Shown here one piece after another: positions 1 through 5,798 of a stretch of 5,798 nt of DNA. How positions within the stretch are numbered: the stretch's first letter is position 1; each line of letters opens with the position of its first letter. Source of the stretch: Marinilabiliales bacterium (GTDB taxonomy: Bacteria > Bacteroidota > Bacteroidia > Bacteroidales > BM523). The notes below the pieces were generated by a model that worked only from the letters and a program-made list of their open reading frames with translations, was not told the origin of the DNA and searched no databases. The position numbers were made by a program, and so were the translations under genes. The stretch covers positions 1-5,798 of the forward strand of contig PKSZ01000586.1 of the NCBI GenBank assembly GCA_002869425.1, given 5' to 3'.

Positions 1-32
1 AATAGAACCAATTTTTGTACATATTTCATTTT
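1..32 (-). pseudogene. cca: In-frame continuation of the CCA-adding enzyme beyond the stop (partial)
   Basis: Reading on in the same minus-strand frame past the TAA at 33-35 gives KMKYVQKLVL up to the window edge. This is the segment expected after LPLN in Bacteroidota CCA-adding enzymes, where relatives read approximately LPMNEKMKYVQKLV (from memory of the family). The stop therefore occupies the place of a conserved glutamate (GAA to TAA). An in-frame ATG at 27-29 begins 3 nt after the stop and could in principle allow re-initiation of a C-terminal fragment. The remaining C-terminal part lies outside the window. Confidence 0.8.
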
Positions 33-1013
33 TTAATTAAGTGGTAATTTTAATTCCTTAAAAATCTTAGGTACCATTTTGGCTCCAAAAAATTCATGTC
101 CGTGAAAAGTCCATCCTTTGCCTTTTTCAAACTTTTTTACAGGAGCTTTGCCAATATCGTGTAGTAAGGCAGCCCACCTTAGCCATAGGTTGTCGCTTTT
201 TTCAGCCACATTGTCTAAGACTTTTAATGAATGTAAAAAATTGTCTTTATGCCCTTTACCATCTCTTTCTTCTATTCCTTTTAAATTTTGGAGTTCCGCA
301 AGAAAATAAGGTAGTAAAGATGTTTTGTCAAGAAGGAAAAAGCCTTTTGATGGTTTTTTACTCATGAGTATTTTATGAAGCTCATCAGATATTCTTTCAT
401 GCGATACAATCTCTATTCTTTTATTGTTTTTGGTTATTGCATTCAGGGATTCCTGACAAATGATAAAATCCAGCTGTGTGGCAAAGCGAATGGCTCTAAT
501 CATCCTGAGGGGATCATCTGAAAAAGTTAAATCTGTATCAAGTGGAGTTCGAATTATTCCGTCATTTAGGTCTTGAAGTCCGTTAAAAGGATCCAGTAAT
601 TCTCCATAATTATCTTTATGAAGGCTGATTGCCAATGCATTGATTGTGAAATCACGCCGAAGTTGATCGTCTTTTAAGCTTCCATTTTCAACAATGGGCT
701 TCCTTGAATTCCTGTTGTAAGATTCTTTTCGCGCTCCAACAAATTCTATTTCCCAGTCTTTGTACTTGAACATAGCTGTTCCAAAATTCCTGAAAACAGT
801 AACTTGTATGGAATTATCGATCTTCTGAGCTACTTCTTCTGCCAGCTCAATTCCACTTCCAACTGTAACTATGTCAATATCCTTTGAAGGTCTGTTCAGA
901 AAAATATCCCGAACAAAACCACCTATAACGAATGCTTGTTGGTTTTTAGAACTGATGGTTTCACTTATTACCTTAAAAACGGGATGCGATAAATATTTCT
1001 CTAGTTCTTTCAT
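33..1013 (-). CDS. cca: CCA tRNA nucleotidyltransferase (CCA-adding enzyme), ended early by an in-frame stop
   Basis: This is a class II nucleotidyltransferase that adds or repairs the 3'-terminal CCA of tRNAs in the cytoplasm. Numbered from the ATG at 1013, GGFVRD lies at residues 31-36, the metal-binding aspartates of KDIDIV at D45 and D47, and RRDFTINA at 119-126. SDDPLRMIRAIRFA and the neck follow, then the start of an HD domain with LLHDIGK (H285, D286). The open frame could extend to a TTG at 1037. I prefer ATG 1013 because a promoter -7 box (1035-1042) covers that TTG and because the family usually begins near MKELEKYL. The product is 326 residues, while Bacteroidota relatives are roughly 470-480 as I recall. 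The stop TAA (33-35) falls inside the HD region, and the same frame continues with conserved sequence beyond it. The protein is therefore either truncated or the stop is an error. Family assignment is very secure; integrity is uncertain. Confidence 0.93.
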   Translation of the reverse strand: MKELEKYLSHPVFKVISETISSKNQQAFVIGGFVRDIFLNRPSKDIDIVTVGSGIELAEEVAQKIDNSIQVTVFRNFGTAMFKYKDWEIEFVGARKESYNRNSRKPIVENGSLKDDQLRRDFTINALAISLHKDNYGELLDPFNGLQDLNDGIIRTPLDTDLTFSDDPLRMIRAIRFATQLDFIICQESLNAITKNNKRIEIVSHERISDELHKILMSKKPSKGFFLLDKTSLLPYFLAELQNLKGIEERDGKGHKDNFLHSLKVLDNVAEKSDNLWLRWAALLHDIGKAPVKKFEKGKGWTFHGHEFFGAKMVPKIFKELKLPLN

Positions 1014-1034
1014 GACAATACTTCCGAGACATGA

Positions 1035-1042
1035 CAAAATTA
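1035..1042 (-). promoter_or_regulatory. Candidate -7 promoter box for the CCA-adding enzyme gene
   Basis: The minus strand reads TAATTTTG, which fits the Bacteroidota sigma-70-type -7 consensus TAnnTTTG. It would place transcription start at about 1028, giving a leader of about 15 nt before the ATG at 1013. No clear TTTG -33 element is found at the usual spacing, so the call rests on one motif plus position. The box also argues against the upstream TTG start. Confidence 0.45.
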
Positions 1043-1092
1043 CAATTATTTGATGTGAAAACCGGAAAAAATCACAAATTTCAACATTGGTA

Positions 1093-1114
1093 CATATATT
1101 GATATCTATATATG
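1093..1114. promoter_or_regulatory. Near-perfect 22-bp palindrome, candidate operator
   Basis: An AT-rich dyad centred on GATATC pairs 10 of 11 positions; the only mismatch is T1100 against T1107. It sits in the divergent intergenic region just upstream of the thioredoxin -7 box, covering the stretch where a -33 element would lie. The symmetry is seen directly. A regulator-binding role is inferred, and chance is plausible in such AT-rich DNA. Confidence 0.35.
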
Positions 1115-1126
1115 AAAATAAATTAT

Positions 1127-1134
1127 TATATTTG
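1127..1134 (+). promoter_or_regulatory. Candidate -7 promoter box for the thioredoxin gene
   Basis: TATATTTG matches the Bacteroidota -7 consensus TAnnTTTG. Transcription would begin near 1141, leaving a leader of about 19 nt before the ATG at 1160. The expected -33 TTTG is not evident; that region is instead occupied by the palindrome at 1093-1114. Confidence 0.5.
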
Positions 1135-1159
1135 CTTTAGAAATTAAAATAGAAACGTC

Positions 1160-1519
1160 ATGATTGAACATTTAACAAAAGAGACATTTAAAGAGAAGGT
1201 ATTTAACTTTGAGCAAAACAAAGATTGGAAATTTGAAGGCGAAATTCCAGCAGTGATCGACTTTTATGCTGATTGGTGTGCTCCATGTAAAATGGTGGCC
1301 CCAATTCTTGAGGAGCTGCAGGAAGAGTATAATGGTAAGTTGAATATATATAAAGTGAATACAGAACAGGAAAGCGAACTAAGTGGTATGTTTGGCATTC
1401 AAAGTATTCCTTCTATTTTATTTATACCCAAGGATGGTCAACCACAAATGGCTATGGGTGCATTACCAAAAGATACATTTAAGAAAGCATTTGCTGATGT
1501 TTTGAGCGTTAGTGAATAA
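1160..1519 (+). CDS. Thioredoxin
   Basis: This is a small thiol-disulfide oxidoreductase that reduces protein disulfides, normally in the cytoplasm and recharged by thioredoxin reductase. The 119-residue product has a single thioredoxin fold. It contains the active site WCAPCK (W39, C40, C43), the preceding strand AVIDFYAD, and the cis-proline in QSIPS (P84) followed by ILFIPKDGQP. There is no signal peptide or membrane segment, so export is not indicated. It is about 12 residues longer than the classic E. coli TrxA, mostly at the N-terminus, a length common in Bacteroidota. The ATG at 1160 follows a plausible -7 box and has no strong Shine-Dalgarno site, which is normal in this phylum. The gene stands alone, divergent from the CCA-adding enzyme and convergent with rnfA. 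Which of the several thioredoxins of the genome this represents cannot be told from the window. Confidence 0.95.
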   Translation: MIEHLTKETFKEKVFNFEQNKDWKFEGEIPAVIDFYADWCAPCKMVAPILEELQEEYNGKLNIYKVNTEQESELSGMFGIQSIPSILFIPKDGQPQMAMGALPKDTFKKAFADVLSVSE

Positions 1520-1536
1520 GAGAGTGTTGGTTTATA

Positions 1537-1576
1537 AAGAGAAAAGGCAGAATCATACGATTCTGCCTTTTCTCTT
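1537..1576. terminator. Bidirectional intrinsic terminator between thioredoxin and rnfA
   Basis: Two perfectly complementary 18-nt arms (AAGAGAAAAGGCAGAATC at 1537-1554 and its complement at 1559-1576) flank the 4-nt loop ATAC. On the plus strand the stem is followed by ATATTGTTTTTG, a U-rich tail for the thioredoxin transcript. On the minus strand the A-rich outer arm becomes a U-rich stem end followed by TATAAACC, a weaker tail for the rnf transcript. It begins 17 nt after the thioredoxin stop and lies 13 nt beyond the rnfA stop. Confidence 0.88.
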
Positions 1577-1589
1577 ATATTGTTTTTGA

Positions 1590-2165
1590 TTAAACCAATC
1601 CTGAAAATCCCATAAAGGCAAGAGCAAGAAGACCAGCTACTACAAAAGCAGCGGGAACCCCTTTCATTCCCTTAGGAACATTAATCAAGTCGAGATGTTC
1701 ACGTAAACCAGCAAATAGGATTAAGGCAAGACCAAAACCAATTGCGTTTGCGATAGCAAATACAACACTGTGAAGCAAATTGAAATCTGCATTGCTGGAT
1801 GCCATAACAGCAACACCAAGCACAGCACAATTGGTTGTAATTAAGGGAAGGAAAATTCCCAATGCCTGATATAATGAAGGGCTGATTTTTTTAAGAATAA
1901 TTTCAACCATTTGCACTAGAGATGCAATTACAATAATGAATGATATTGTTTGCATATATTCAATTCCAAAAGGAACCAGTACATAATGCTGAATCAGGTA
2001 AGTTACTATGGTTGCAATAACCATTACAAATGTAACAGCTCCTGTCATACCTACCGCAGTAGATACTTTGTTGGACACACCCATAAAAGGACATATCCCC
2101 AGAAACTTCATCAATACAATGTTCTGAACAAATATTGCGGAAATTATAATAATAATGTATTCCAT
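1590..2165 (-). CDS. rnfA: Rnf electron transport complex subunit RnfA
   Basis: Integral membrane subunit of the ion-translocating ferredoxin:NAD+ oxidoreductase, homologous to NqrE. The 191 residues form about six hydrophobic helices (roughly 4-22, 38-60, 71-91, 101-122, 130-153, 170-190), the normal family length. Two conserved cysteine motifs are present: GICPFMGVS (C25) and [11 protein letters not shown] (C113). In this family the equivalent cysteines of RnfA and RnfE together are thought to hold an Fe-S centre at the middle of the membrane. It is separated from the related but distinct RnfE by its second-half sequence and by its last place in an rnfBCDGEA operon, which is typical. The start follows the rnfE stop by 12 nt. 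No Shine-Dalgarno site is visible upstream, so translation may depend on the A-rich leader or on coupling. The gene ends just before the shared terminator. Confidence 0.96.
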   Translation of the reverse strand: MEYIIIIISAIFVQNIVLMKFLGICPFMGVSNKVSTAVGMTGAVTFVMVIATIVTYLIQHYVLVPFGIEYMQTISFIIVIASLVQMVEIILKKISPSLYQALGIFLPLITTNCAVLGVAVMASSNADFNLLHSVVFAIANAIGFGLALILFAGLREHLDLINVPKGMKGVPAAFVVAGLLALAFMGFSGLV

Positions 2166-2177
2166 AGCTTAAACTTT

Positions 2178-2759
2178 TTATTTCTTAAGAACTTTATTAG
2201 AAATGGCAATTAGGTAGCCAAGCACAATGAAGGCTCCCGGTGCAAGTACAAAAACCAGCATTGCATCACCTTCAATAAATTTGAACCCAAAAATGGCACC
2301 ACTACCCAGCACTTCGCGAATTGCACCCAGTAAGCCGAGGGCAAAGGTAAAGCCTATTCCCATTCCCAAGCCGTCCAGTATTGACGAAACAAGTCCGTTT
2401 TTAGAAGCAAATGCTTCTGCTCTACCCAGAATTACGCAGTTAACAACAATCAAAGGAATAAACAATCCCAATGATTTGTATAAAGCAGGTATGTAAGCCT
2501 GCATTGTCATTTGTACTATTGTAACAAAAGAAGCAATTACCACAATAAATGATGGAATTCTAACTTTACTGGGAATTACATTTTTAATAATTGAAACAAC
2601 CAAATTAGACATTATAAGTACAAATGTTGTTGCCAGACCCATTCCTATACCATTTATTGCTGAAGTGGTTACACCCAATGTAGGACACAGTCCTAACAGC
2701 AGTACAAAAACTGGGTTTTCTTTTAATATTCCTCTTGTGAAATTTGTAAGTTGGCTCAT
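2178..2759 (-). CDS. rnfE: Rnf electron transport complex subunit RnfE
   Basis: Integral membrane subunit of the Rnf complex, homologous to NqrD and paralogous to RnfA. The 193 residues contain about six membrane helices. The cysteine motifs are [10 protein letters not shown] (C25) and [15 protein letters not shown] (C108); the GRAEAFAS sequence marks this as the RnfE/NqrD type rather than RnfA. With RnfA it forms the inverted pair of helical bundles thought to carry the intramembrane Fe-S centre and part of the ion path. The ATG overlaps the rnfG stop as ATGA (4-nt overlap), which suggests translational coupling. A strong GGAGG site lies 6 nt upstream inside the end of rnfG. An N-terminal amphipathic stretch ([15 protein letters not shown]) precedes the first helix, as is usual. 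Confidence 0.96.
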   Translation of the reverse strand: MSQLTNFTRGILKENPVFVLLLGLCPTLGVTTSAINGIGMGLATTFVLIMSNLVVSIIKNVIPSKVRIPSFIVVIASFVTIVQMTMQAYIPALYKSLGLFIPLIVVNCVILGRAEAFASKNGLVSSILDGLGMGIGFTFALGLLGAIREVLGSGAIFGFKFIEGDAMLVFVLAPGAFIVLGYLIAISNKVLKK

Positions 2760-3340
2760 TTTTTACCTCCTTTCATATAGGTTTCATATGCTCTGTTAAC
2801 AGCGTCGCAGTATGCTCTTGAGCTGATAGTAGATGCTGTAATGGCATCCACATCTCCGCCGTCTTTTGTAACGGATAATTTGAAGTCTGAAGGATTCTTA
2901 CCCTGAAACTGAACGTGAAAGTCTGATTTTTCTGTATCCATTTTGTCTCCAAGACCTGGTGTTTCGTTATGTTCAAGAACTTCAATCCTTTGAATTGTTC
3001 CATCCGGCAACATTCCAACCATTAAAGAGATCTTGCCTGAGAAACCAAGCATTGTGAATGTTTCTACTGCAACACCAACCAATTCACCACCCTTTTTTGC
3101 AGGATAGAATGTCAGATCACCCAATCCATCAACAGCAGGTAAAGTGTATTTTTCATCACCTGGATTGTTGTCAAACGCTGGGACAACTTTTTGAATTTTT
3201 TCAGTAATGTTTTTCTTCTTTGCCAGTTGAATAGGTTCTTTGGTAGCCTCATTCACAAGACCCAGAATACTTGATGCGACGAATGTTATAATAAACAATG
3301 TGAGCACCATATTAACTATTGTAGATTCTTTTTTAGCCAT
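2756..3340 (-). CDS. rnfG: Rnf electron transport complex subunit RnfG (covalent FMN protein)
   Basis: Membrane-anchored flavoprotein subunit of the Rnf complex, related to NqrC, with its FMN domain on the outer face of the membrane. The 194 residues have one N-terminal membrane helix (about 9-29) followed by a soluble FMN-binding domain. Recognisable segments are [22 protein letters not shown], the conserved [12 protein letters not shown] (123-134) and the flavinylation region [10 protein letters not shown] (165-174). Thr171 is the predicted attachment site for FMN through a phosphoester bond made by ApbE; no apbE gene is in the window. The local motif reads TAST rather than the commoner SGAT or TGAT, but the acceptor threonine is kept. 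The ATG lies within the last codons of rnfD (8-nt overlap) and is preceded by AGGAGG 6 nt upstream, so the start is well supported. The stop overlaps the rnfE start. Confidence 0.96.
   Translation of the reverse strand: MAKKESTIVNMVLTLFIITFVASSILGLVNEATKEPIQLAKKKNITEKIQKVVPAFDNNPGDEKYTLPAVDGLGDLTFYPAKKGGELVGVAVETFTMLGFSGKISLMVGMLPDGTIQRIEVLEHNETPGLGDKMDTEKSDFHVQFQGKNPSDFKLSVTKDGGDVDAITASTISSRAYCDAVNRAYETYMKGGKK
2766..2770 (-). promoter_or_regulatory. Strong Shine-Dalgarno site for rnfE
   Basis: GGAGG on the minus strand lies 6 nt before the rnfE ATG, inside the last codons of rnfG (encoding GGKK). It supports the chosen start. Strong sites of this kind are uncommon in Bacteroidota. Confidence 0.75.
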
Positions 3341-4334
3341 TGTTAACCTCCTCTCCGAAACGTTTAGGTTTGAAAGCTTTATTTAATAGAGGTACCACAG
3401 CATTCATAATAAGAATTGCAAATGATACACCTTCGGGATATGCTCCAAATACCCTGATAACAACTGTTATAATACCAATGCCCAAACCAAACACCAGCTG
3501 ACCTGCTGGCGTCATGGGCGAGGTTACCATGTCAGTTGCCATAAAAATTGCTCCAAGCAATACACCTCCCGTAAGTAGGTGGAATAGTGGATCTGCATAT
3601 TGTGTTGGATCAACTAACCATAGTATACCCGTGAATAATGCAATAGCACCTATCATAGACACTGGTATATGCCAGGTGATAATTTTTCTCATCAGCATGT
3701 AAATTCCTCCAATGATAAGCGCAATGGCCGAAACTTCACCAAGAGATCCTCCCATTTGACCAATAAAGTAGTCCATGTAATCAGGCATCTTAGACATCAG
3801 CTGATCTACAGGCGTTCCATTTTTCACGCCTTCTTTAAGAATCGCGAGTGGTGTTGCACCTGTTGTTGCATCAGTTAGGCTGAATTTCAGAGGCTCAGGT
3901 ATGGGCCATCTGGTCATATCTACCGGAAATGAAATCAAAAGGAAAACCCTACCTACCAATGCAGGATTAAAAGGATTATTTCCCAATCCTCCAAATGTCA
4001 TCTTACCAACTGCAATAGCAACAAAACTACCAACAATAATAATCCAGCAGGGAAGGTTGCTGGGAACATTGAAAGCCAATAGCATTCCAGTTATTATTGC
4101 AGAGCCATCTGCAATGGTACTTTTTCCTTTGAGAAAAAGCTTTTGGATTAACCATTCGAAGAAAATTGCCGAAAGAACAGCAATTAGTGTCACCTTTATT
4201 GCACCCAGTCCAAAATAATAAATTGAAACGAAGAGTGCAGGCAACATTGCAATAATCACCCCATACATAATTTTTTTCACCGAATAGTTTCCAGCTACGT
4301 GAGGGGATGGTGATACTGATAATAATTTACTCAT
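3333..4334 (-). CDS. rnfD: Rnf electron transport complex subunit RnfD (covalent FMN, membrane)
   Basis: Polytopic membrane subunit of the Rnf complex, homologous to NqrB, which carries covalent FMN and is part of the ion-translocating core. The 333 residues have about nine or ten hydrophobic segments and normal family length. Visible signatures are the N-terminal SPSPH, DGSAIITGMLLAFNVP (77-91), GGLGNNPFNPALVGR (115-129), the flavinylation motif TGAT (158-161, with Thr161 as the predicted FMN acceptor) and GAIFMATDMVTSP (261-273). Family membership is therefore unambiguous. It begins 8 nt after the rnfC stop without any recognisable Shine-Dalgarno site, unlike rnfC, rnfG and rnfE. It overlaps rnfG by 8 nt at its 3' end. 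A polar loop at about 138-190 between the membrane halves carries the flavin-binding threonine. Confidence 0.97.
   Translation of the reverse strand: MSKLLSVSPSPHVAGNYSVKKIMYGVIIAMLPALFVSIYYFGLGAIKVTLIAVLSAIFFEWLIQKLFLKGKSTIADGSAIITGMLLAFNVPSNLPCWIIIVGSFVAIAVGKMTFGGLGNNPFNPALVGRVFLLISFPVDMTRWPIPEPLKFSLTDATTGATPLAILKEGVKNGTPVDQLMSKMPDYMDYFIGQMGGSLGEVSAIALIIGGIYMLMRKIITWHIPVSMIGAIALFTGILWLVDPTQYADPLFHLLTGGVLLGAIFMATDMVTSPMTPAGQLVFGLGIGIITVVIRVFGAYPEGVSFAILIMNAVVPLLNKAFKPKRFGEEVNNG
3347..3352 (-). promoter_or_regulatory. Strong Shine-Dalgarno site for rnfG
   Basis: AGGAGG on the minus strand lies 6 nt before the rnfG ATG. It sits inside the 3' end of rnfD, over codons for GEEV, and decides the rnfG start within the overlap. 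Confidence 0.75.
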
Positions 4335-4342
4335 TACTAAAA

Positions 4343-5677
4343 CTATTTTTGTTGTCTAGCTCTAATTATACTCATAACAGTTGACTTTCCTAGTCTGATA
4401 TAGTCAAGAAGGGGCCTGTCTGAAGGACAAGTGTACATGCAGGAGCCACATTCAATACAGTCTGTAGCTTTTTCGCTTTCTACTTCATCCCACATTGCCT
4501 TCTCGCTTAATTGCTGAATAAGGTAAGGTGATAAGCCCATTGGGCAAACACTAACACATTTTGCGCAACGGATACAATTTTGAACTTCTCTCCGGGAAGC
4601 TTCTTTTTCATTCATTATAAGAATACCGGAAGTTCCTTTTGTTACTGGTATTTCAACAGTATTTAATGCTTTACCCATCATTGGGCCGCCATTGATAACC
4701 TTTCCGGTATCTGCTGGTAAACCACCTGCAAATTCAATTAGATCAGAAACAGGAGTGCCAACTCTCACCATTAGATTACATGGCTTAGATACTGATTTTC
4801 CAGTTACAGTAACAACTCTTTCGATGAGAGGTTTGTTTTTCTGGATCGCTTCATAAACTGCGAACGTAGTACCAACATTATGTACTACAGCTCCAACATC
4901 AATTGGTAAACCTCCTGAAGGAACTTCACGATTGATAACCGCTTTTATCAGTTGTTTTTCTCCACCTTGTGGGTATTGTACTTTCAATGGTTGAATTTCA
5001 ATTCCCTGATATGACTTTGCAAGATCAGTCATGATCTTAATTGAATCCGGTTTATTATTCTCAATACCAATTATGGCACGATTTACACCTAGTGCTTTCA
5101 TTAATATTTGAGTTCCGACTAAGATTTCTTCCGGTTTTTCAAGCATCAGTTGATCATCTGAAGTCAGGTAGGGTTCACATTCCACTCCATTCAGAATTAA
5201 AACATCTGCTTTTTTCCCGGGAGGAATCGAAAGTTTAACATGAGATGGAAAAGTTGCACCACCCATACCAACGATACCTGCTTCCAGAACTTTTTTTACG
5301 ATATCCTGTGCTTCAAGATTGAAATCTTTTTTCAGATCGGCACTGCGATCAATGGTTTCAATCCATTCGTCTCCTTCAACATCAATGATAACAGCCGGAC
5401 GTTTATATCCGCTTGCATCCATTATTGCATCTACTTTGGCTACCTTACCTGAAACAGAAGAGTGTATATTGGCAGAAACAAATCCGCCACTTTCTGCAAT
5501 AACCTGTCCGGTTTTAACTACATCACCTTTTTTTACCAAAGGTTTAGCAGGTGCTCCAATGTGCTGTGATATTGGAATAGATACCTGTTTCGGAATAGCA
5601 AGTGATTCTATTTTTTGTCCTGCCGAAAGTTTATTTTCCGGAGGATGAACACCGCCTTTAGGAAATGTTTTTAACAC
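4343..5677 (-). CDS. rnfC: Rnf electron transport complex subunit RnfC (NADH/FMN and 4Fe-4S protein)
   Basis: Peripheral cytoplasmic subunit of the Rnf complex, the probable site of NAD+/NADH exchange. The 444 residues start with FPKGGVHPPENK, followed by a lipoyl/biotinyl-like barrel (about 40-100). The flavin and nucleotide-binding core resembles the 51-kDa subunit of complex I, with GMGGATFPSHVK (137-148), NGVECEPYLTSDD (163-175) and YPQGGEKQL (235-243). A SLBB-like segment follows (about 285-335). The C-terminus has two complete 4Fe-4S motifs, CIRCAKCVSVCP (C368, C371, C374, C378) and CIECGSCMYTCP (C407, C410, C413, C417). It lacks the long Lys/Ala-rich C-terminal extension of the gammaproteobacterial proteins. 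The start codon is GTG, supported by GGAGG 5 nt upstream and by the family N-terminus. It lies 12 nt after rnfB and ends with TAG 8 nt before rnfD. Confidence 0.97.
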   Translation of the reverse strand: MLKTFPKGGVHPPENKLSAGQKIESLAIPKQVSIPISQHIGAPAKPLVKKGDVVKTGQVIAESGGFVSANIHSSVSGKVAKVDAIMDASGYKRPAVIIDVEGDEWIETIDRSADLKKDFNLEAQDIVKKVLEAGIVGMGGATFPSHVKLSIPPGKKADVLILNGVECEPYLTSDDQLMLEKPEEILVGTQILMKALGVNRAIIGIENNKPDSIKIMTDLAKSYQGIEIQPLKVQYPQGGEKQLIKAVINREVPSGGLPIDVGAVVHNVGTTFAVYEAIQKNKPLIERVVTVTGKSVSKPCNLMVRVGTPVSDLIEFAGGLPADTGKVINGGPMMGKALNTVEIPVTKGTSGILIMNEKEASRREVQNCIRCAKCVSVCPMGLSPYLIQQLSEKAMWDEVESEKATDCIECGSCMYTCPSDRPLLDYIRLGKSTVMSIIRARQQK

Positions 5678-5682
5678 TTTTA

Positions 5683-5687
5683 CCTCC
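5683..5687 (-). promoter_or_regulatory. Strong Shine-Dalgarno site deciding the GTG start of rnfC
   Basis: The minus strand reads AAAGGAGGTAAAAGTG: GGAGG lies 5 nt before the GTG at 5675-5677, in the short gap after the rnfB stop. It selects GTG as the start, and no nearby in-frame ATG competes. Confidence 0.8.
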
Positions 5688-5689
5688 TT

Positions 5690-5798
5690 TTAATTATTGT
5701 CTTTAACTTCTTTGTTATCTTGATTCGTTTCCTTTTCAGGAGACTTTTCTTTTTCTACATTAGGCTCTGTTGCTTCAGCTTTTTTCTCGGTTGGCTGA
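5690..5798 (-). CDS. rnfB: RnfB, C-terminal tail only (partial at window edge)
   Basis: The last 35 codons and the TAA stop of a gene that enters from the right edge. The peptide is a charged low-complexity tail, rich in Glu (8) and Lys (7) with several Asn, Thr and Pro, ending KEVKDNN. It contains no Fe-S motif. The assignment to rnfB comes from position, directly before rnfC in the canonical rnfBCDGEA order with a 12-nt gap, and from the known tendency of Bacteroidota RnfB proteins to carry a Lys/Glu/Ala-rich extension after their ferredoxin domains. The sequence alone would not identify it. RnfB is the Fe-S subunit that accepts electrons from ferredoxin. The operon promoter must lie beyond the right edge. 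Confidence 0.75.
   Translation of the reverse strand, partial: QPTEKKAEATEPNVEKEKSPEKETNQDNKEVKDNN

Noticed and set aside
33..35. Reassigned TAA codon (alternative genetic code) as the reason for the internal stop
   Set aside because: TAA is the normal terminator of thioredoxin, rnfA, rnfE, rnfD and rnfB in this same window, at the expected protein ends, so it is not read as Glu generally.
1014..1037. An 8-residue N-terminal extension of the CCA-adding enzyme from a TTG at 1037
   Set aside because: It depends on a rare TTG start, has no ribosome-binding site, and overlaps the candidate -7 box at 1035-1042. The ATG at 1013 gives the family-like N-terminus MKELEKYL.
2773..3018. An 81-codon minus-strand open frame within rnfG
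   Set aside because: It lies out of frame inside the well-supported rnfG gene, has no homology I recognise, and has a Cys/Met/His-rich composition typical of a shadow frame.
3901..4218. A 105-codon plus-strand open frame opposite rnfD
   Set aside because: It is antisense to the conserved rnfD coding region. Its Pro/Ile-rich sequence mirrors the membrane-protein codons, and there is no promoter or ribosome-binding site.
5319..5648. A 109-codon plus-strand open frame opposite the rnfC N-terminus
   Set aside because: It lies antisense to the rnfC barrel domain, with no independent start signals or recognisable domain.
1590..5798. Na+-translocating NADH:quinone reductase (Nqr) instead of Rnf
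   Set aside because: The subunits are homologous, but the order B-C-D-G-E-A, an RnfC with two 4Fe-4S motifs, a short single-helix RnfG and the absence of an NqrF-type 2Fe-2S/FAD gene fit Rnf.

Overview
The window looks like chromosomal DNA from a member of the Bacteroidota, probably a low-GC anaerobic or facultative Bacteroidales/Marinilabiliales-type organism. This is inferred from the gene order rnfB-C-D-G-E-A, the protein style (CCA-adding enzyme, WCAPC thioredoxin), the AT-rich intergenic DNA and two TAnnTTTG-type -7 promoter boxes. No mobile element, CRISPR array, tRNA or rRNA is visible.

Layout from left to right. (1) A minus-strand CCA tRNA nucleotidyltransferase starts at 1013 and runs towards the left edge. 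It is stopped at 33-35 by a TAA, yet the same frame continues past the stop with family-typical sequence to base 1. (2) A 146-bp AT-rich divergent intergenic region (1014-1159) holds a candidate promoter for each flanking gene and a near-perfect 22-bp palindrome. (3) A plus-strand cytoplasmic thioredoxin lies at 1160-1519. (4) A perfect 18-bp stem-loop at 1537-1576 sits between the convergent thioredoxin gene and the rnf operon and probably terminates both. (5) From 1590 to the right edge there is a tightly packed minus-strand rnf operon, read right to left: the 3' end of rnfB, then rnfC, rnfD, rnfG, rnfE and rnfA. Junctions are 12-nt and 8-nt gaps, 8-nt and 4-nt overlaps, and a 12-nt gap.

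The rnf products form the membrane-bound Rnf complex, which couples electron transfer between reduced ferredoxin and NAD+ to Na+ or H+ movement. RnfB (tail only here) and RnfC carry Fe-S clusters, and RnfC also has the NADH/FMN-binding region. RnfD and RnfG carry covalently bound FMN on a threonine. RnfA and RnfE are paired six-helix membrane subunits whose conserved cysteines are thought to hold an intramembrane Fe-S centre. Each complete subunit is of normal length and keeps its key residues.

I do not see an undescribed system here. The most notable observation is the single in-frame stop in an otherwise normal CCA-adding enzyme. Next are the palindrome in the thioredoxin promoter region and the uneven use of strong Shine-Dalgarno sites within the rnf operon.
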